DNA from: Nyssa sinensis
Taxonomy: Eukaryota > Streptophyta > Magnoliopsida > Cornales > Nyssaceae
Reading direction: 5' to 3'
Assembly (NCBI GenBank): GCA_008638375.1
Contig: CM018051.1
Coordinates: forward strand, 9,469,387-9,533,386
DNA length: 64,000 bases
Shown: in pieces, positions 1 through 17,970 of the stretch
Layout of the letters: every line of letters begins with the position of its first letter
How positions within the stretch are numbered: the stretch's first letter is position 1
Made by a program: the position numbers and the translations under genes
Notes under the pieces: generated by a model
The model's database searches: none
What the model saw: only the letters and a program-made list of their open reading frames with translations
Told to the model about the DNA's origin: nothing

Positions 1-163
1 AGAGACAGAATTGGTCATTCAAGTGGGCCAGCTTTATGTGTAACCGACAAACAGCCGGGCTAGGTTGAGCCCACAAATCAGCTGGATCCATGTGGTGGGC
101 CCCCTCCGACCTCCGGACTCCAAAGTCTCCTGAAATGCAATTAAGAGAATAGCAGAAAGTAAT

Positions 164-167
<4 letters not shown>

Positions 168-197
<30 letters not shown>
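168..197. repeat. (GA)n microsatellite in the tubulin 5' leader
   Basis: An uninterrupted GA dinucleotide run about 100 bases upstream of the tubulin start codon. GA/CT tracts are common in plant leaders and core promoters. No convincing TATA box is visible in the 167 bases before it. Confidence 0.9.
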
Positions 198-200
<3 letters not shown>

Positions 201-299
201 TTTTTGTATTCAATTTTAAGTTTTCAATAATATCTTCTCATCTTCATCTTCTCTCCAGAATTCCTAAATACATTCTGCAGAGAAGTTTTGGGGAGAGAG

Positions 300-5756
<5,457 letters not shown>

Positions 5757-7684
5757 ATGTGATCTTTATCCCAGCAGATCTTTCTTGCTTCATGCCTTTA
5801 GGTGTGTTTCGTGATAATTTTTTTCTCTGGTTCTGTCTTTCCTTTGTTGCTATGGTGGGTATTAATCCATCCTCTGCATTCTCCATTGATATGTTTGGAT
5901 GTATCATAAAAGTAGGATCTTTTCTTTCCTTTTTTTAAAAAAGGAAAATGGGGGAAAAAAAAAAGGGTGGCAGGTGAATTAAATTGTTTCTTAAACTGAG
6001 ATCAATAGCTGATGTTCCCAATGTGCCATTCTGGTTTTAGACATGCTACATTATTCATTAATAATATATCTTCATTGCTTTTCTGGTGTTGATGTTTTCC
6101 AATTTTTGAAGAGGAGTTTGAGCCAGCTGATGGAATTCGGAGGTAATTTGGCCATTGCTTTCCTGATTATAAGATTCTAGAAATGAACTCATCTGTTACA
6201 CCTTGTTCTTGGACCGTTATGCAATGATTTTTAGGGACCGGGGCCAAAAACAAAATCAACTTTTCTAGTTATTGTTGGAATATCTAGGATAATATGGTCT
6301 TGGGTTCAATTGAATTTTGATTCAAACTAGTCTAAAAAAGACATTACTTACCTTTGTCCACACTCCACTTAATGGAGTAGGGATGCTTTAGTTTATTTTT
6401 CTCTCTCACGTTATTATATGGGCTCTTTGCATAAAAGTTACTACATACTAGCATTGATCCGTGTTATCCACGGGTTTTATAAAAATAAATTTATAATTAA
6501 ATTTTTTATTTTTTTATTTTTGAGATTCGGTTGTGTTTTTTTGTTAAAAACTTATCCCATGTACAACTAATATTAGTGGGAGAGAGTTTGTTCATTTGAC
6601 ATGTAGGGACTATCCTTCCTATGTGTGAACAACTTGTTCACATGAGTAATGTTTTAATTTCCGTTACATTGTTTTCACGGGATTATGAGGCTCATAGATG
6701 GTGGGTCTCATCTCATGGAAGAGAGTGAATACAGTGTGATGGCTGCTCGAACTCACGAGTCTTTAGAACTACTATTTTCATATTTTGACGAGTTACTTAA
6801 AAAAACAAGCTTCAATGGCTTGCCAAACTCTCTCAAAATTGAGTTTGTCAAATTTTCACTCCAATTTGAAAGGAATTTTAGTTAGGCCGGCATAATTTGA
6901 ATAGCACGGATTTTTTTAATTCAACAACTCAAATTTTACCAAAAATTTTTTTTGGAATAGAAATGTCAAAAACCAGTTTTTTAATACTGTTCCATTACTA
7001 AAATTTAACTTTAGCATTAGCATGAGTGGAATATATTTAACCATTGGAATTGCTCTTAGAGCATCTCTAATGGAGATGTTAAAGTTGTTGTTAGTATCAG
7101 AATATTAGCTAGCATTTATATTTCAACTCCAATAAATTAGCTAGCCTAGATGTTAACTGGTCCGATGTTAACTTTTTGGTACGGTATGTAATGAAACTAG
7201 GTATATAATAGTTCGTAGTGTAAGAGTCAATTGTGAAATTTTAATATATCTAATTAGGGTTAGGATTTAACTACAATATATATATATATATAGTGAAAAA
7301 TATAGTCATTCCTGTAAATATAGACACTTTGTCGAACCATGTTTTCATATCACTTTCTCTCTAACTCTTATTGTGTTGATCGTTAATTCCAAGAGAGAGA
7401 GAGAGAGAGTAAACAACCTTACATGAAATTTTTCAATTCAAAATGATTGCTTAGACTTTGCAGAGAGTGATGATTGGACAGAGCTCCCAAAAATTTGTAG
7501 GGAATTGATATGTTATGCTTTTACATGTTTAACAAAAGCAAGAACAAGATACAAGGGAGAATTTCCTCTTTTTACCTCTAAAAGTTCTTTGTTATTGAAA
7601 CCTTAAAACCAATCCTAAATTATATTATCTTTCAAGTTTTTCAATGAGGAAAAAAAAGGGTAAGTAATAAAGGAGATTCTATGG
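5757..7684. other. tubulin 3' UTR and intergenic repeat DNA
   Basis: The first 150-200 bases are the likely 3' UTR of the tubulin gene; no single polyadenylation signal stands out. The rest is AT-rich. Around 7035-7090 two MITE-like termini lie back to back: an outgoing CCATTGGAATTGCTC and an incoming GAGCATCTCTAATGG, the latter preceded by TTA. The second resembles the terminal repeat of the complete MITE at 50520. No partner end was found. The short ORF at 6685-6885 has no recognisable domain and is not called. Confidence 0.5.
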
Positions 7685-8395
7685 TCATGATTGAAACAAT
7701 GAACACAGAGGAGGAAGATCCCAAAATGCTTCAGTAGGATCATGAACATTTTCCATATATTCTTGCATCCCATTCATGGCATAAGGCAATGCTGATATCT
7801 GTCTTCCCACTTCAGTTGTTTCTGGCAAAATCAAATTCTTTGGCAAATCCTCAAAACCAGATCCAAATCCCCATGACAAATCAGATTGAGAAGAAACCAA
7901 TTCCAATTCCTCAGAGCAATTGCTCAAATCTGGCTTATATGCATCATCAAATAACTGGGCATCTTCTATCTTCCCACTAGAAAGAGACTCGCCATCACCA
8001 CCACTAATACTACTAGTGCTAGTGCTAGTGCTAGGAATGGTGCTATTGCTATTGCTAGGACTATGATGTTTTGCACCTTTTTTGCTATTCAGAAGATTTT
8101 GAATCCGGGAAGCAAGAGGCGAATTTGTGGGCACTTGGGTGATGAAGTTTGTGCGCGTGTTGGATCCGCGAAGAAGACAAGCAGCTTCATCATAAGCGCG
8201 AGCAGCTTCTTCAGCAGTTTCAAAAGTTCCAAGCCACATCCTGATCTTCTGTGTTGTGTCTTTGATCTCAGCTACCCACCTACCAGAAGGCCTTTGTCTC
8301 ACTCCAATAAACTTGTTATTGCCGTTGCTTCTATTTCTTCCCTTGAATTTGCTCCCTTTTTGCTGCCGTTGGTTTTGTTGGAATTGGATTTCCAT
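7685..8395 (-). CDS. ERN1: AP2/ERF transcription factor, ERN1/ERN2-like
   Basis: A single-exon, 236-residue ethylene-response-factor-type transcription factor acting in the nucleus. It opens [20 protein letters not shown], a basic N-terminus like that of legume ERN (ERF Required for Nodulation) proteins. One AP2 domain spans about residues 29-85, with [36 protein letters not shown] and [11 protein letters not shown] Ser/Thr-rich linker follows (about 111-140), then an acidic tail with a likely activation region ending [15 protein letters not shown] proteins in legumes bind the nodulation-factor box of early nodulin promoters. Orthologues also exist in non-nodulating dicots, so the name does not imply symbiosis here. 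The frame is intact and the ATG is the first in frame. The family call is firm; one-to-one orthology is inferred. Confidence 0.9.
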   Translation of the reverse strand: MEIQFQQNQRQQKGSKFKGRNRSNGNNKFIGVRQRPSGRWVAEIKDTTQKIRMWLGTFETAEEAARAYDEAACLLRGSNTRTNFITQVPTNSPLASRIQNLLNSKKGAKHHSPSNSNSTIPSTSTSTSSISGGDGESLSSGKIEDAQLFDDAYKPDLSNCSEELELVSSQSDLSWGFGSGFEDLPKNLILPETTEVGRQISALPYAMNGMQEYMENVHDPTEAFWDLPPLCSLFQS

Positions 8396-8550
8396 CTGAA
8401 ATTCTGTCTAAGAATAGGTAACTCAAAGGAAAGGGAGATTTGGGTTTGATTTAAGGAGAGGGGAGACAGAGGTAGAAGTGTTCTAGTTCACAATGGTAAT
8501 GGAGGGCCTGTCTACAATCAACATATCATTGTTTTGTTGTTAATTGGGAC

Positions 8551-8584
<34 letters not shown>

Positions 8585-8640
8585 GTATGTATGTATGTAT
8601 ATTTGATGGAGGTCTGAGTTTTCTATGAAAATCAAGTTGG
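8396..8640 (-). promoter_or_regulatory. 5' flank of the ERN-like gene
   Basis: The transcription-start side of the minus-strand ERF gene. It holds a purine/pyrimidine-rich leader next to the start codon and, at about 8550-8600, long (TA)n and TATG repeats that could supply TATA-like sequence about 160-200 bases upstream. No single TATA box can be assigned because the repeat offers many. Confidence 0.4.
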
Positions 8641-9652
8641 GCTAACGTCACAAATACATTTTATGGTGACTTTTGTGTTTGTTGTCTTGTTAGTAAAGCA
8701 TTCTTTAGATTATACCTCAAAGATGACTCATTCTGCTATGTAATGCATGCTCTTGTTTTGACATTTAACATAATTGAATGATCTGCCCTTAAATTGATTT
8801 TTCAAAATCCCAAGGGTAGGTGAGGTAACTATCGACTAACTCCAAGGTAAATCTATCGGAGATGTCAGATGAATAAGTGTTTGATAATACAAAGTCTCTA
8901 GTTTTAATACTCCTTAAATGTTTTTGGGGTTACCCATTTTCTCTGTAAGTACAAGTTTGTACAAAATGATTGTGATAAGAGGCTGGTGAGATTTACCTGT
9001 TTGAGGCATAAGCCACCTACTAGACTCCTCATCGTTACCAAAAAAAAAAAAAAAAACCTACTGACTTGATCAATTTAGACAAGGCAACATTATCAACTTT
9101 GAAATTCTTTTTTTTTTTTCTTTCCCCCTTTTGGATCCAACAGCTTGGGTTATACAATAGGGTAGCCTTCTAATCCCATACCAATACACTAGAGCTACTC
9201 TTGAGCCAACTAGTGAACTTTGAAATTCAATTAGCTTCAAATTAATTTGATTAGTAGAATCAACCTTTTTCCCTTGTCCAATCAAACGCAATTTGTCACC
9301 AAACTCTCTCAAGAACGAGTCTTAGATCATAATCATACAATTAATTTTATCTTCAAACAGAGAACTATCAATAGAACTTATTTTCTATAGAAACTGTGAG
9401 AAAGAACTCATTGTTCTTCATCCTGACAGCTGAGGTATTATTTTACCTTTTTTCTAATATCATAACAAAATTATTATTGTCATGTAAAATTATCACATTA
9501 AGTGGATATTTAGAGTGCCTCCCCAAACGCATAGAAGTGCATTTGAAGAAGTAAAATTAATATAAAAAAAAAAAATCAATTTTAAAAGTTTAAGTCAAAT
9601 GACCAAACACTTTTTGAAAAACAAAAAGAGAGAAGAGTTAGTAAATATATTA

Positions 9653-10182
9653 GAGTAAATTATACTGACTTCTCCTGAGATTTGTAACAATTATAATGAT
9701 CTTTTTCACATTTTTGAAATTACACTGATATCTTTTATTTTTATTGACAAATCACGAATACTTTTGCAGTCATTTTTTTTTCAAAATGACAAAATTACCC
9801 ATTTCATTTTGTTTTAATTTTTTTTTTTTTTTTTGCGTTTTTTTCAATTTTGATCAATTTTCTAACATTTTTTTAAGAATTTTTTTATTTTATATATAAA
9901 GAAATTTACAGTAAATAAATTATTTTCATTTTATATAAAAAAATAAATTTAAGATTTTAATCAATATTTATTTAAAGATGAAAACAAAATGGTCAAAAAA
10001 AAATTATAAAAAGAAAATATAAAAATGACAATTTTGTCATTTAAAAATATTGAGTAAAATAGAATATTTGTAATTTGTCTAATAAAATATGAAAAGTTAG
10101 TGTAGTTTCAAAATTCTCAAAAAAAAAAAAAAAATCAATATAATTATTAAGAAATTTCAAAAAAAAGTAGTCTAATTTATCC
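9653..10182. mobile_element. long-inverted-repeat MITE, family copy 1
   Basis: The left end (GAGTAAATTATACTGAC...) and the reverse complement of the right end (GGATAAATTAGACTAC...) stay alignable for well over 150 bases. Both contain TTTTGAAATTACACTGATAT-like and TGACAAAAT-like blocks in the same order. The centre is A/T-rich and has no coding potential. Diverged relatives lie at 17429, 27593, 45071, 52965 and 63741. The structure is that of a foldback-type non-autonomous DNA element. No target duplication could be fixed with confidence. Confidence 0.7.
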
Positions 10183-10269
10183 AAAATATTAATATCATTC
10201 TACCAATTGAAGAGGCTTTAAAAAATAATTTTTAGAAAATGACAACTCAATTTTATAAATTAAAATTTA

Positions 10270-10500
10270 AAATGGGGTTGGGGGTGGGGGTGGAAAGATC
10301 CTAGCCCTCGTCTCCTCATCCTCTCTCAATCATCGTGGGAACCAGGTAAAACATGAGACAGGAAAGTCGTGAAGGCACGAAAGCTTGCCACTTGGAGGCA
10401 CACCAGTGACCCTCTAGATCATTCCAAAAACTAGGGTTTAAAACCAAGGTTTTAATTAAGTGATAAAGACTGGGACAATTGATTATCCCATCATCCACGC
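10270..10500. other. GC-richer unique patch, no gene recognised
   Basis: A local island of mixed composition inside very AT-rich DNA. It begins with a G-rich run (GGGGTTGGGGGTGGGGGTGG) and includes an ACTAGGGTTTAAAACC motif near 10430-10445. The only ORF, on the minus strand (10316-10498, 60 aa), has no recognisable domain. It could be a fragment of an old element or leader. Confidence 0.3.
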
Positions 10501-11498
10501 TGCGTTTATTCTAACCCTCTCCTTGCATCATCCAACCTAAGCATGTCCTTCCCATTATTTTATTATCTATTTATTACATTGTTAAATTACTAATAAATGA
10601 TGATTTACTCCATAAAAACAACTAATATATGATAAACCTTTCAATTCTACTTAGTATTGTGCATCTAAGGAGTGATAGCACATTTATAAATGTATGTCTC
10701 TCTCTCTCTCACTATATATATATATACACACACACATAAATTCACACACACAAACATGTACATTTATATAAACAAAATTAATGTTACCTAAAACATAGAA
10801 ACGTTATGTTATTTCGGATTCGGGTAACATAATGTCATGGATCTAAGTTATTATAAAATAAATATTCTAATATATATACAAGTATTTTTTTATTTGTTGT
10901 ATGATTTTTTTTAAATTTTTGATATTTTAAATTAAAATATTAAATTTTACATTCTAAATTACTAATAATTATTTATATTTTGAATTGTACGAACTAAATC
11001 AGCAATTTATTAGGGATGAACGAATTAATTATGATAACTATGAACAAGATCAAGTTATATATTCCTTCCAAAGAAAGATCAACTTATATATATATATATG
11101 TAAATATATATATATATATATGTATTTAAGAGAAAGATCTAACTCATACCAGACCTCGCTTAAAAGAAATTTTTATAAGATTCATCTTTTACAAATCCAA
11201 CTAGTCAAATAAATGTGTTCCTCCCATACTTATCACAAATGTCAAGAATCAGGTTTATTAAATTATTCCATTAACATCTAAGCTAAATTAGAATTTTATA
11301 CTAATATTTTACTAGAAAATTGAATACTATGAACACTAATGTTCAAAGGCAAAATGAATATATCTAAATCAATTATGATAGCCATTAAATATTTATAAAA
11401 AAAATTATAAACAAATGTGTATATAACTATATATTATAATTTTTACATCAAAGTTTAAGTAAATCTACTATCTAAGTATCTATCTATCTATATCTATC

Positions 11499-11545
<47 letters not shown>

Positions 11546-12840
11546 CATATTGCCAATATAGCCCCACACACATACATATAGAAGTAGCCTGTGTATTTTA
11601 AAACTAAAAGTGGCAATCTCCATGCATATATTGCTGCAAGGGGAGAAGACTAAATGTCACACTCAGCTTATTTTTAAACACTTCCATTTTAGAAGTTTAC
11701 ATATGAAGGTTGTCTGGAAGTGAAAGATGCTGAATTTGGGCACAGCTGAGGGACCACCTGGGAAGGATTCATCAACTTGACCTTAAAATTAGCCTTTTTT
11801 CTCTTTTTAAAACTACAAGTGGGTGTCCATGAATATGTCACAATGTTCATTCAAAATAATCTTTTTTTTTTCTCTCTCTCTCTCTTTTTTTTCTTCCTTT
11901 TTTAATCTACTTTCCAGTTCATATGTTAGGTCTGGAAAGTGACAGCTCCAACATTAAGTCTTCTTTATATCTTTAATTTTCTTACAATTACAATTTTCCA
12001 AAAAAAAAAATGCTAAGTATTACCTTGATTATATATTTTACTCTGAATTTGAAAAGTCTAAGTTGTTTCATTATATCAACTTGGCATATCCCGGCTCCTC
12101 CTGAACCATTTAAAAATGAAAAATGTTATATATAACGACAAGTTTTCTTAATATATTTATTGAAATGAAGTCGCAGTTCATGCAGTTCTTTAAAACCATA
12201 GCATTAAGGAGAGAAGTCAGAAGGTCTTATAAATAAACCAGAGGAGTTAGAGAAGAGCGGTGTGAGACAATCCAATAATATTTTTTTTTTTTATAAACAA
12301 ACAAATAGTCTAACATGTATTTATTATGATGAACTCGTAAACAAGTATATAATAATCAAGTATGATAGGATGCTATATAAATTGATTGGACATAAAATAA
12401 ACTTATATTACTTTATTCATATGTATTGGTCTAATATTATGTTCATAAACAAATAATTATTGGGTACTTCTGAAATATCGTGACCCCACAATGAGATAGA
12501 AGGCTTTGTGTATAAAAATATATTATATAAATGATTATTTCTCATTATTGAGTGTAATAATTGTCCAAGAATATTAGTATAATTTTTTTCATAAAGATGC
12601 TAACGATTGAAGAGTGGTTTGATTTCTTATTAAGGATGACAAAATATTTCATCTCATCCTATTCTATCCCATCCCATCTCTAATAGGATATATTTAAGGA
12701 TAAAGTGGATTGTGCAAGGAATAGGGATAAGGGAGACATTAAAACACAGTAAGATTCAAGATGAAGTCCGGGTTACATACTCTTGTCCTTCACCAATTGT
12801 ATATTTAAATAAATCTAAAACAGTGGTTACATATAATGTG

Positions 12841-12877
<37 letters not shown>

Positions 12878-13700
12878 AAATTTGTATTTATAATAATAAT
12901 AGTTAAAAAGTTTGCTTTTTGTGATTATTAAATATTGTTAGATGGTTAAATAATAATAATAGACATTGCAAAAAGAGCAATTCCATAGAGTGTCAATGAC
13001 TAGTGGTGAACTGATATTAGTGTTGCAGGTGATATCAGTAAAGGCCACCATTTTATTTTATTTTTATCTGTATATAAAAGAAAGCATGAATTGATGAAGT
13101 TGCTATATATAATTATGTGTGTGTGTGTGTGTTGCATTGAGGAGTTATACCCACTGTTTTAACAGTTGTACTGCATTATTTTGCTAAAGTTGGTTATGCT
13201 ATGACAAAATCAATAGAATTTCCATAGCTTTGCTCAAAAATGTAATCATACATTATAAAACAGCTAATTATTCCTTAAGTTGCCTTAAGCAAAGTTGTCA
13301 TAATACATCTCAACTTCACAATGTAATAGGGGATACCAAGCTCACAAGCGTCAACCAGGCCAAAACAATCCGTACATCTCACGAGAAATCGATACAGGGG
13401 TTAGCGGGATGGGCTTTTAAAATTTAGATTGTTGAAAAAGGCCGTCCAGTTATTCTAATTGAATCCGCTGGCCCGCGGACTAGACATGCATGCAGTGTAA
13501 TAATTAAAATTCAGTTTATTGAAATATAAGTTTTGGTAACTTGGACCGACCCACTAACCGTAATTTTTGATTGTATAACTAGATTGTAAATCGAATTTTT
13601 TTCAATAATTATTTTTCACAAACTTACATTTGCAGAAAGATAATCCCAAAAAAAAATTTCATTCTATGAGATTTGAACTATCCAAAGAAAAAATAAAAAT
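10501..13700. other. gene-poor AT-rich intergenic DNA with microsatellites
   Basis: Nothing that looks coding. It contains CT, TA and CA repeats near 10698-10760, TA repeats at 11085-11122, a compound TCTA/TA/GA repeat at 11477-11546, and TA/TG repeats at 12840-12878 and 13117-13132. The ORFs at 10985, 12262 and 13230 are low-complexity or unrecognisable. Confidence 0.6.
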
Positions 13701-15598
13701 AATACTTGTATGTACATACAAAGGCGACAGTATTAGTGGGTTTGGGTAGGCTACAACCCACCCCAAAATTTACCCATCCCAAAATTTTGAGGAAAAAAAA
13801 AGTTACTTAGTCTTAAGTCCTTTTAAAAGATGTCTGGTTATTGTAAAGTCCAGACATTTTTTATTTCTGAGATAAAAGAAAATTTGTTTTTGTTTTTTAA
13901 ATTGAGATCCATTTTTGATATGTTGGCATTAAATAATTATTATATATGACAATAATACTCTTAATATAATTTAACCCTACTTACACATTCTTCTCCCTTA
14001 ATTTTTTTTTCCCAACTCTCTCGAGATCTTTGTCTTCTCTTTTTTCACCACCGACCATGGCGACACTTCATCTCCTCCGATCATCTCTGCAATTCTTCTC
14101 CAACCACTACTGCCACAGGTTTTATAACCTTCATTATGCGACTTCAAAGAGAAGAAATGACGCAGAATGACGCAGAATCAAGTTCAACATAAGAATATGG
14201 TGAAGCCTTTGGAGTCTCACTCTAGGCTACCACAGTTGCCATCAATGAGGAACCATCACAGATCTGCACAATACCCCTTTATCTCACCCTCTGGTATAAT
14301 TTCGATTGGGGTTAATCGATGTTTAACCAAACTTTGTGCTAGTCTTTTTTTTTTTTTCTGATGATCACAGTTGTAGGTCTCTTATGCCATTGGTGTTCAT
14401 AAGCCATTTAGTCAACATTCATATTGTTACCCACCATGCAAACATATTGGATCTTTAGTGAATGTTGTTGAAGTTTTTTTAATCAAAGTGGCATTTTTTT
14501 ATATTCAATGAATGTTTCACATCTTAAGAATGTTTGTCATTTTGTGATTTAAAGGCAACTTAAAAGTTCTTTTCTTTTACTTTTTCAAGTATGCATAAAA
14601 TGGTCTAGTTTTTTTTTCTCAATGTTAATTATTGCACCGTGTTTTCCTGCTTTCCCTTTAAGGGATGGTGAGTTGGCAGCAACAATCAATATATTTGACT
14701 TTGTTCCCAAATTATCACATTTTTTTGAAAATGTAAAATTTTACACATACTTTTCTTTTCTTTTTCTTTTTCGGATTTGTATAAAATGGTCAAGTGCTTT
14801 CTCTTTCTCAATTCTAATGATCACACGCACAATGCTTTCCCTCGAAAAGGACTTGACACATGCAGATAACAAGTAATATATTTTACTCTACGCCTAACTA
14901 TCACACTTTTGTAATAGTGTAAAATTTCACATTTTCACAATTAGTAAGCGTTTAATTCTCTCCGTCTTAACTATTGATTTTTTTTACCATCTAACATGTA
15001 GCTCAAAAGCTCAATTAAATTAATAACAATTTATAATTTTCTCAAATTTTTTGAAAGTGTAAAATTTCACGCTTTCGCAAAGACGAAATTTTATAGTTTC
15101 TAATTTTTTTTTTTTTGTTGAAAATTTCATATTCAATATGGATTTTGTTTAATAGATTTCGATTTTTAGAGTTCAAATATATAAATCTTATTTAAAATGG
15201 ATTTATATATTGTGATTTTTTGAATTTTGAAATTTTTTCTTAGTTGCTAGACATTTTTTACAGAATTCAATTAGACTGAAATGAAAAAAAAAAATGCTAA
15301 AAGGGTATTGTAGTCATGAAATAATTGAAGGACTTATGGGATTAATATGTTTGAGTGTGAACTTTATGATAATTTTCATATTTTTTATGGACTTGTGTCC
15401 ACATGAGCCCCAAAAAAAAAAATTATACATGTAAATTTTTAACATTTTTAAACATGTCCATCCCAAAATTTTGGTTTAATTCAATCTTTACTTATCATTT
15501 CTAATTCCAAAATTTTTATTTTTATTCCATAATATCTCTCATTTCTCACTCCAAAACTTTGACCTAACCCATTAACTATCTTAATTTCTAAAGTTTAA
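13701..15598. other. intergenic AT-rich DNA, no supported gene
   Basis: A pyrimidine-rich stretch at 13990-14056 leads into an ATG in good context at 14057 (37 codons, MATLHLLRSSLQFFSNHYCH..., stop at 14168). This looks like a leader plus short N-terminal exon but has no visible continuation. Flanking sequence is AT-rich with similar CATCCCAAAATTTTG segments near 13768 and 15460, which may be the two ends of an old element. Confidence 0.35.
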
Positions 15599-15639
15599 CT
15601 ACGGAATTTGATGGGTTTTGATATTTTCTTCGAAACTCT

Positions 15640-15835
15640 CTCCTTTATTCACTATCTGGAAGCTAAGAAAAATTTTTTGCCATTTATTTGATGGATTGAG
15701 ATATTTTCTTGCTAAATTTCCTCTTTTAAGTTTTGTTCGGTTGCTAAGAAAATTTCTATTACCATTTATTTGGTGATTTTTCATGCTAAATATTTTTCAT
15801 TTAAGTTTTGTTTGGTAGATAAGAAAATTTAAGAA
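15640..15835. repeat. diverged tandem repeat, period about 75-81 bp
   Basis: Two full and one partial unit begin with GCTAAGAAAA or GATAAGAAAA at 15662, 15743 and 15818. Each contains CCATTTATTTG near its start and TTTAAGTTTTGTT(C/T)GGT near its end. Units are clearly related but diverged. Confidence 0.7.
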
Positions 15836-16379
15836 TAAAAAAATAAAATACAAATTTGTATTTCCTTCTCTAAAATTTTCTTTTGAGAAAAAAACTCGTT
15901 TAAGTATAAAAAAAAAAATATCCCCTATCATCTTCCTTTTTCAAAAAAATTTTAGAAAAAAATAATAATTTTGTGTGTAAAATTTTTTTCAATTTGAAAA
16001 AAAAAAAAAAGATCTCCTAAAATTTCTCTCAAGTTTTTTTTAAGCCTCCATAAATATTTTTCCTGACTCCCTTATATATACACACACATACTTCATTGCA
16101 CATGATATTCTCTCAGCAGTGAGAAGATTTTCAATAACTAAAACAATAAAAAAAAAATTATAATTATTGGAGGTGAGGAATATACACATCTGCCAAAAAT
16201 ATGATAATTATAATTAAAATGTACTTTTAAGAAGAAAAAAAAAAGATATGGTAATGAGTGGCTTATCGAAAAAAATAACTTTAAATAAAAAAGAATACCG
16301 AAATAGGATTCATATAACTGATTTTAAATAATTGAGATAAGACTTTATTTTGTTGAATTAAGTTGAAAAAGTGTCAAAG

Positions 16380-16885
16380 CATATATATTCGACAATATGT
16401 GTGAACCTTAACCCAATACTATTAACTAATCGTGTCAAGTTTTAAAACTCAAACCCAACCCATTTATTAAACAGGTTACACGTGTCGACATACTTAACCC
16501 GTTTATTTTATTTTTTTATTTTTTAAATAAAAAAATTTACTTATTTTTTAATATGTATAGATAATTTTCAAGTTTAGTGACTTTGGATATAGGGCAAATC
16601 AAAGTAGAAATTTTTTTATAAATAAAAAATCTCAAAACCTTGATAAATATTTGATGTAAGACGAACTACTTTAACTCATAATATATTTTGTAATTAAACG
16701 TATTAAATCGTAGTTAAGCAGGTTGACACTAGTAAAACCCAAACACGGCATGTTTATTAATCGTGTTATACGTGTCAACCCGTTTATGACCCAAACCCAT
16801 TTATGCTAAACCCAAACTCAGTTAATTTTGTATCGTGTTCGAATTCGTGTTATAGTGTCGTGTTAAAAATTGACACCCCTACATC
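16380..16885. mobile_element. dispersed repeat with CGTGTCAACCCGTTTA-type motifs
   Basis: The segment repeats ACACGTGTC, AACCCGTTTA and ACCCAAACCCA blocks and ends in a GTGTCGTGTTAAAAATTGAC stretch followed by ACCCCTAC. This arrangement is typical of abundant non-autonomous DNA transposons of dicots (recalled family character, no search done). It has no coding capacity. Confidence 0.5.
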
Positions 16886-17428
16886 AAACAATGATTTAAT
16901 TAAATCTTTCATTTTTATTTTCCCACAACTGTGTCCCTTTAGATTGATCAAAAAATTTTAAATTATTAATAGTAAGGATAGAATTGTTTATTAATTTTAT
17001 TTAAAAATAAATTCTCAGTATGACAATGGTATCACAGTACAAATAGAAAGTCAAAAAATGAAAAATCTATCCCAACTTAGAAATATTAACGGTTTCATTG
17101 GAAAAAAATTTCATTATGTAGTGCAATTATGAAATAAATAATGAATTATTGAAGGGGACAGTAACTCACTAATATTACATGTGTTTTTCCCTTCCAAAAA
17201 AAATAATAATAATAAGTTGAAAACCCCACGAAGGCAAAGAAAGAAAATTAGTAGAGATTATGTCTATCAACTCTAACAATTTGGTGGGCTTTAAAAAATA
17301 AATAGATAAAAAAAAATTTAATTTGATAACTCGGACTGACTTCACGAGTCACAACTTCCAGTAACGTGTTCAGATTGTAAAATGGAGTCACTTTCAGAAA
17401 AAAAAAAAAAAAAAAAAAAAATTATTTA

Positions 17429-17541
17429 GGTTAAATTACACTGATTTTTTTTAAAATTTCTGACAATTATAAAGATTTTCTTGAGATTTTTGAAATGATA
17501 CTGATCTTCTCTATTTTTACTGACAAACTACAAATACCTCC

Positions 17542-17579
<38 letters not shown>

Positions 17580-17970
17580 TTTTTGAAATGATATAAGTGT
17601 TCCTTTTACTGTGTTTTTTTTTTTTTTTTGCATTTCTTTTAAATTTTGACCAGTTTTTTTCTAATTTTTTTTTTATTTTCAAATAAATATTAATTATAAC
17701 CATTTTAACCTAAAAATTAAAATTATTTTTATACGAAATGAAAAAAACTCTTCCAAAAAAGTTTAAAAAAATTCAAAAATGAAAAAAATAAATAAATAAA
17801 TAAAAAGTGCATTTTCATCATTTTGAAAAAAAAAATTAAGTTAGAAGAGAAGTGTTTATAATTTATCAATAAAAATAAGAGAAGTTTGTATCATTTCAAA
17901 AAATTCAAAAAAAATTAGTATAATCGCAAAAGATTACTTTAAAAAATATTAGTTGTAATTTAATTTATCC
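17429..17970. mobile_element. long-inverted-repeat MITE, family copy 2
   Basis: Starts GGTTAAATTACACTGAT and ends in the inverted equivalent ...TTTAATTTATCC. Inner blocks (TGACAATTATAAAGATTTTC, TTGAAATGATACTGATCTTC, ACTGACAAACTACAAATAC) recur in inverted order on the right side. A (TA)n run at about 17546-17571 interrupts the left arm. Same family as the element at 9653. Confidence 0.65.

Noticed and set aside
6448..6500. Helitron-like terminus (ACTAGCATTGATCCGTGTTATC followed by CACGGG)
   Set aside because: Resembles some plant Helitron-associated repeats, but no CTRR end with hairpin, no partner end and no Rep/helicase sequence could be located.
10273..10295. G-rich run that might form a G-quadruplex
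   Set aside because: Only three runs of three or more G plus one GG, and no gene nearby whose control it could affect. Not enough to claim a structure.
14057..14170. 37-codon ORF in good start context after a pyrimidine-rich leader
   Set aside because: No domain, and no splice donor leading to a recognisable continuation. Kept only as a remark on the intergenic block.
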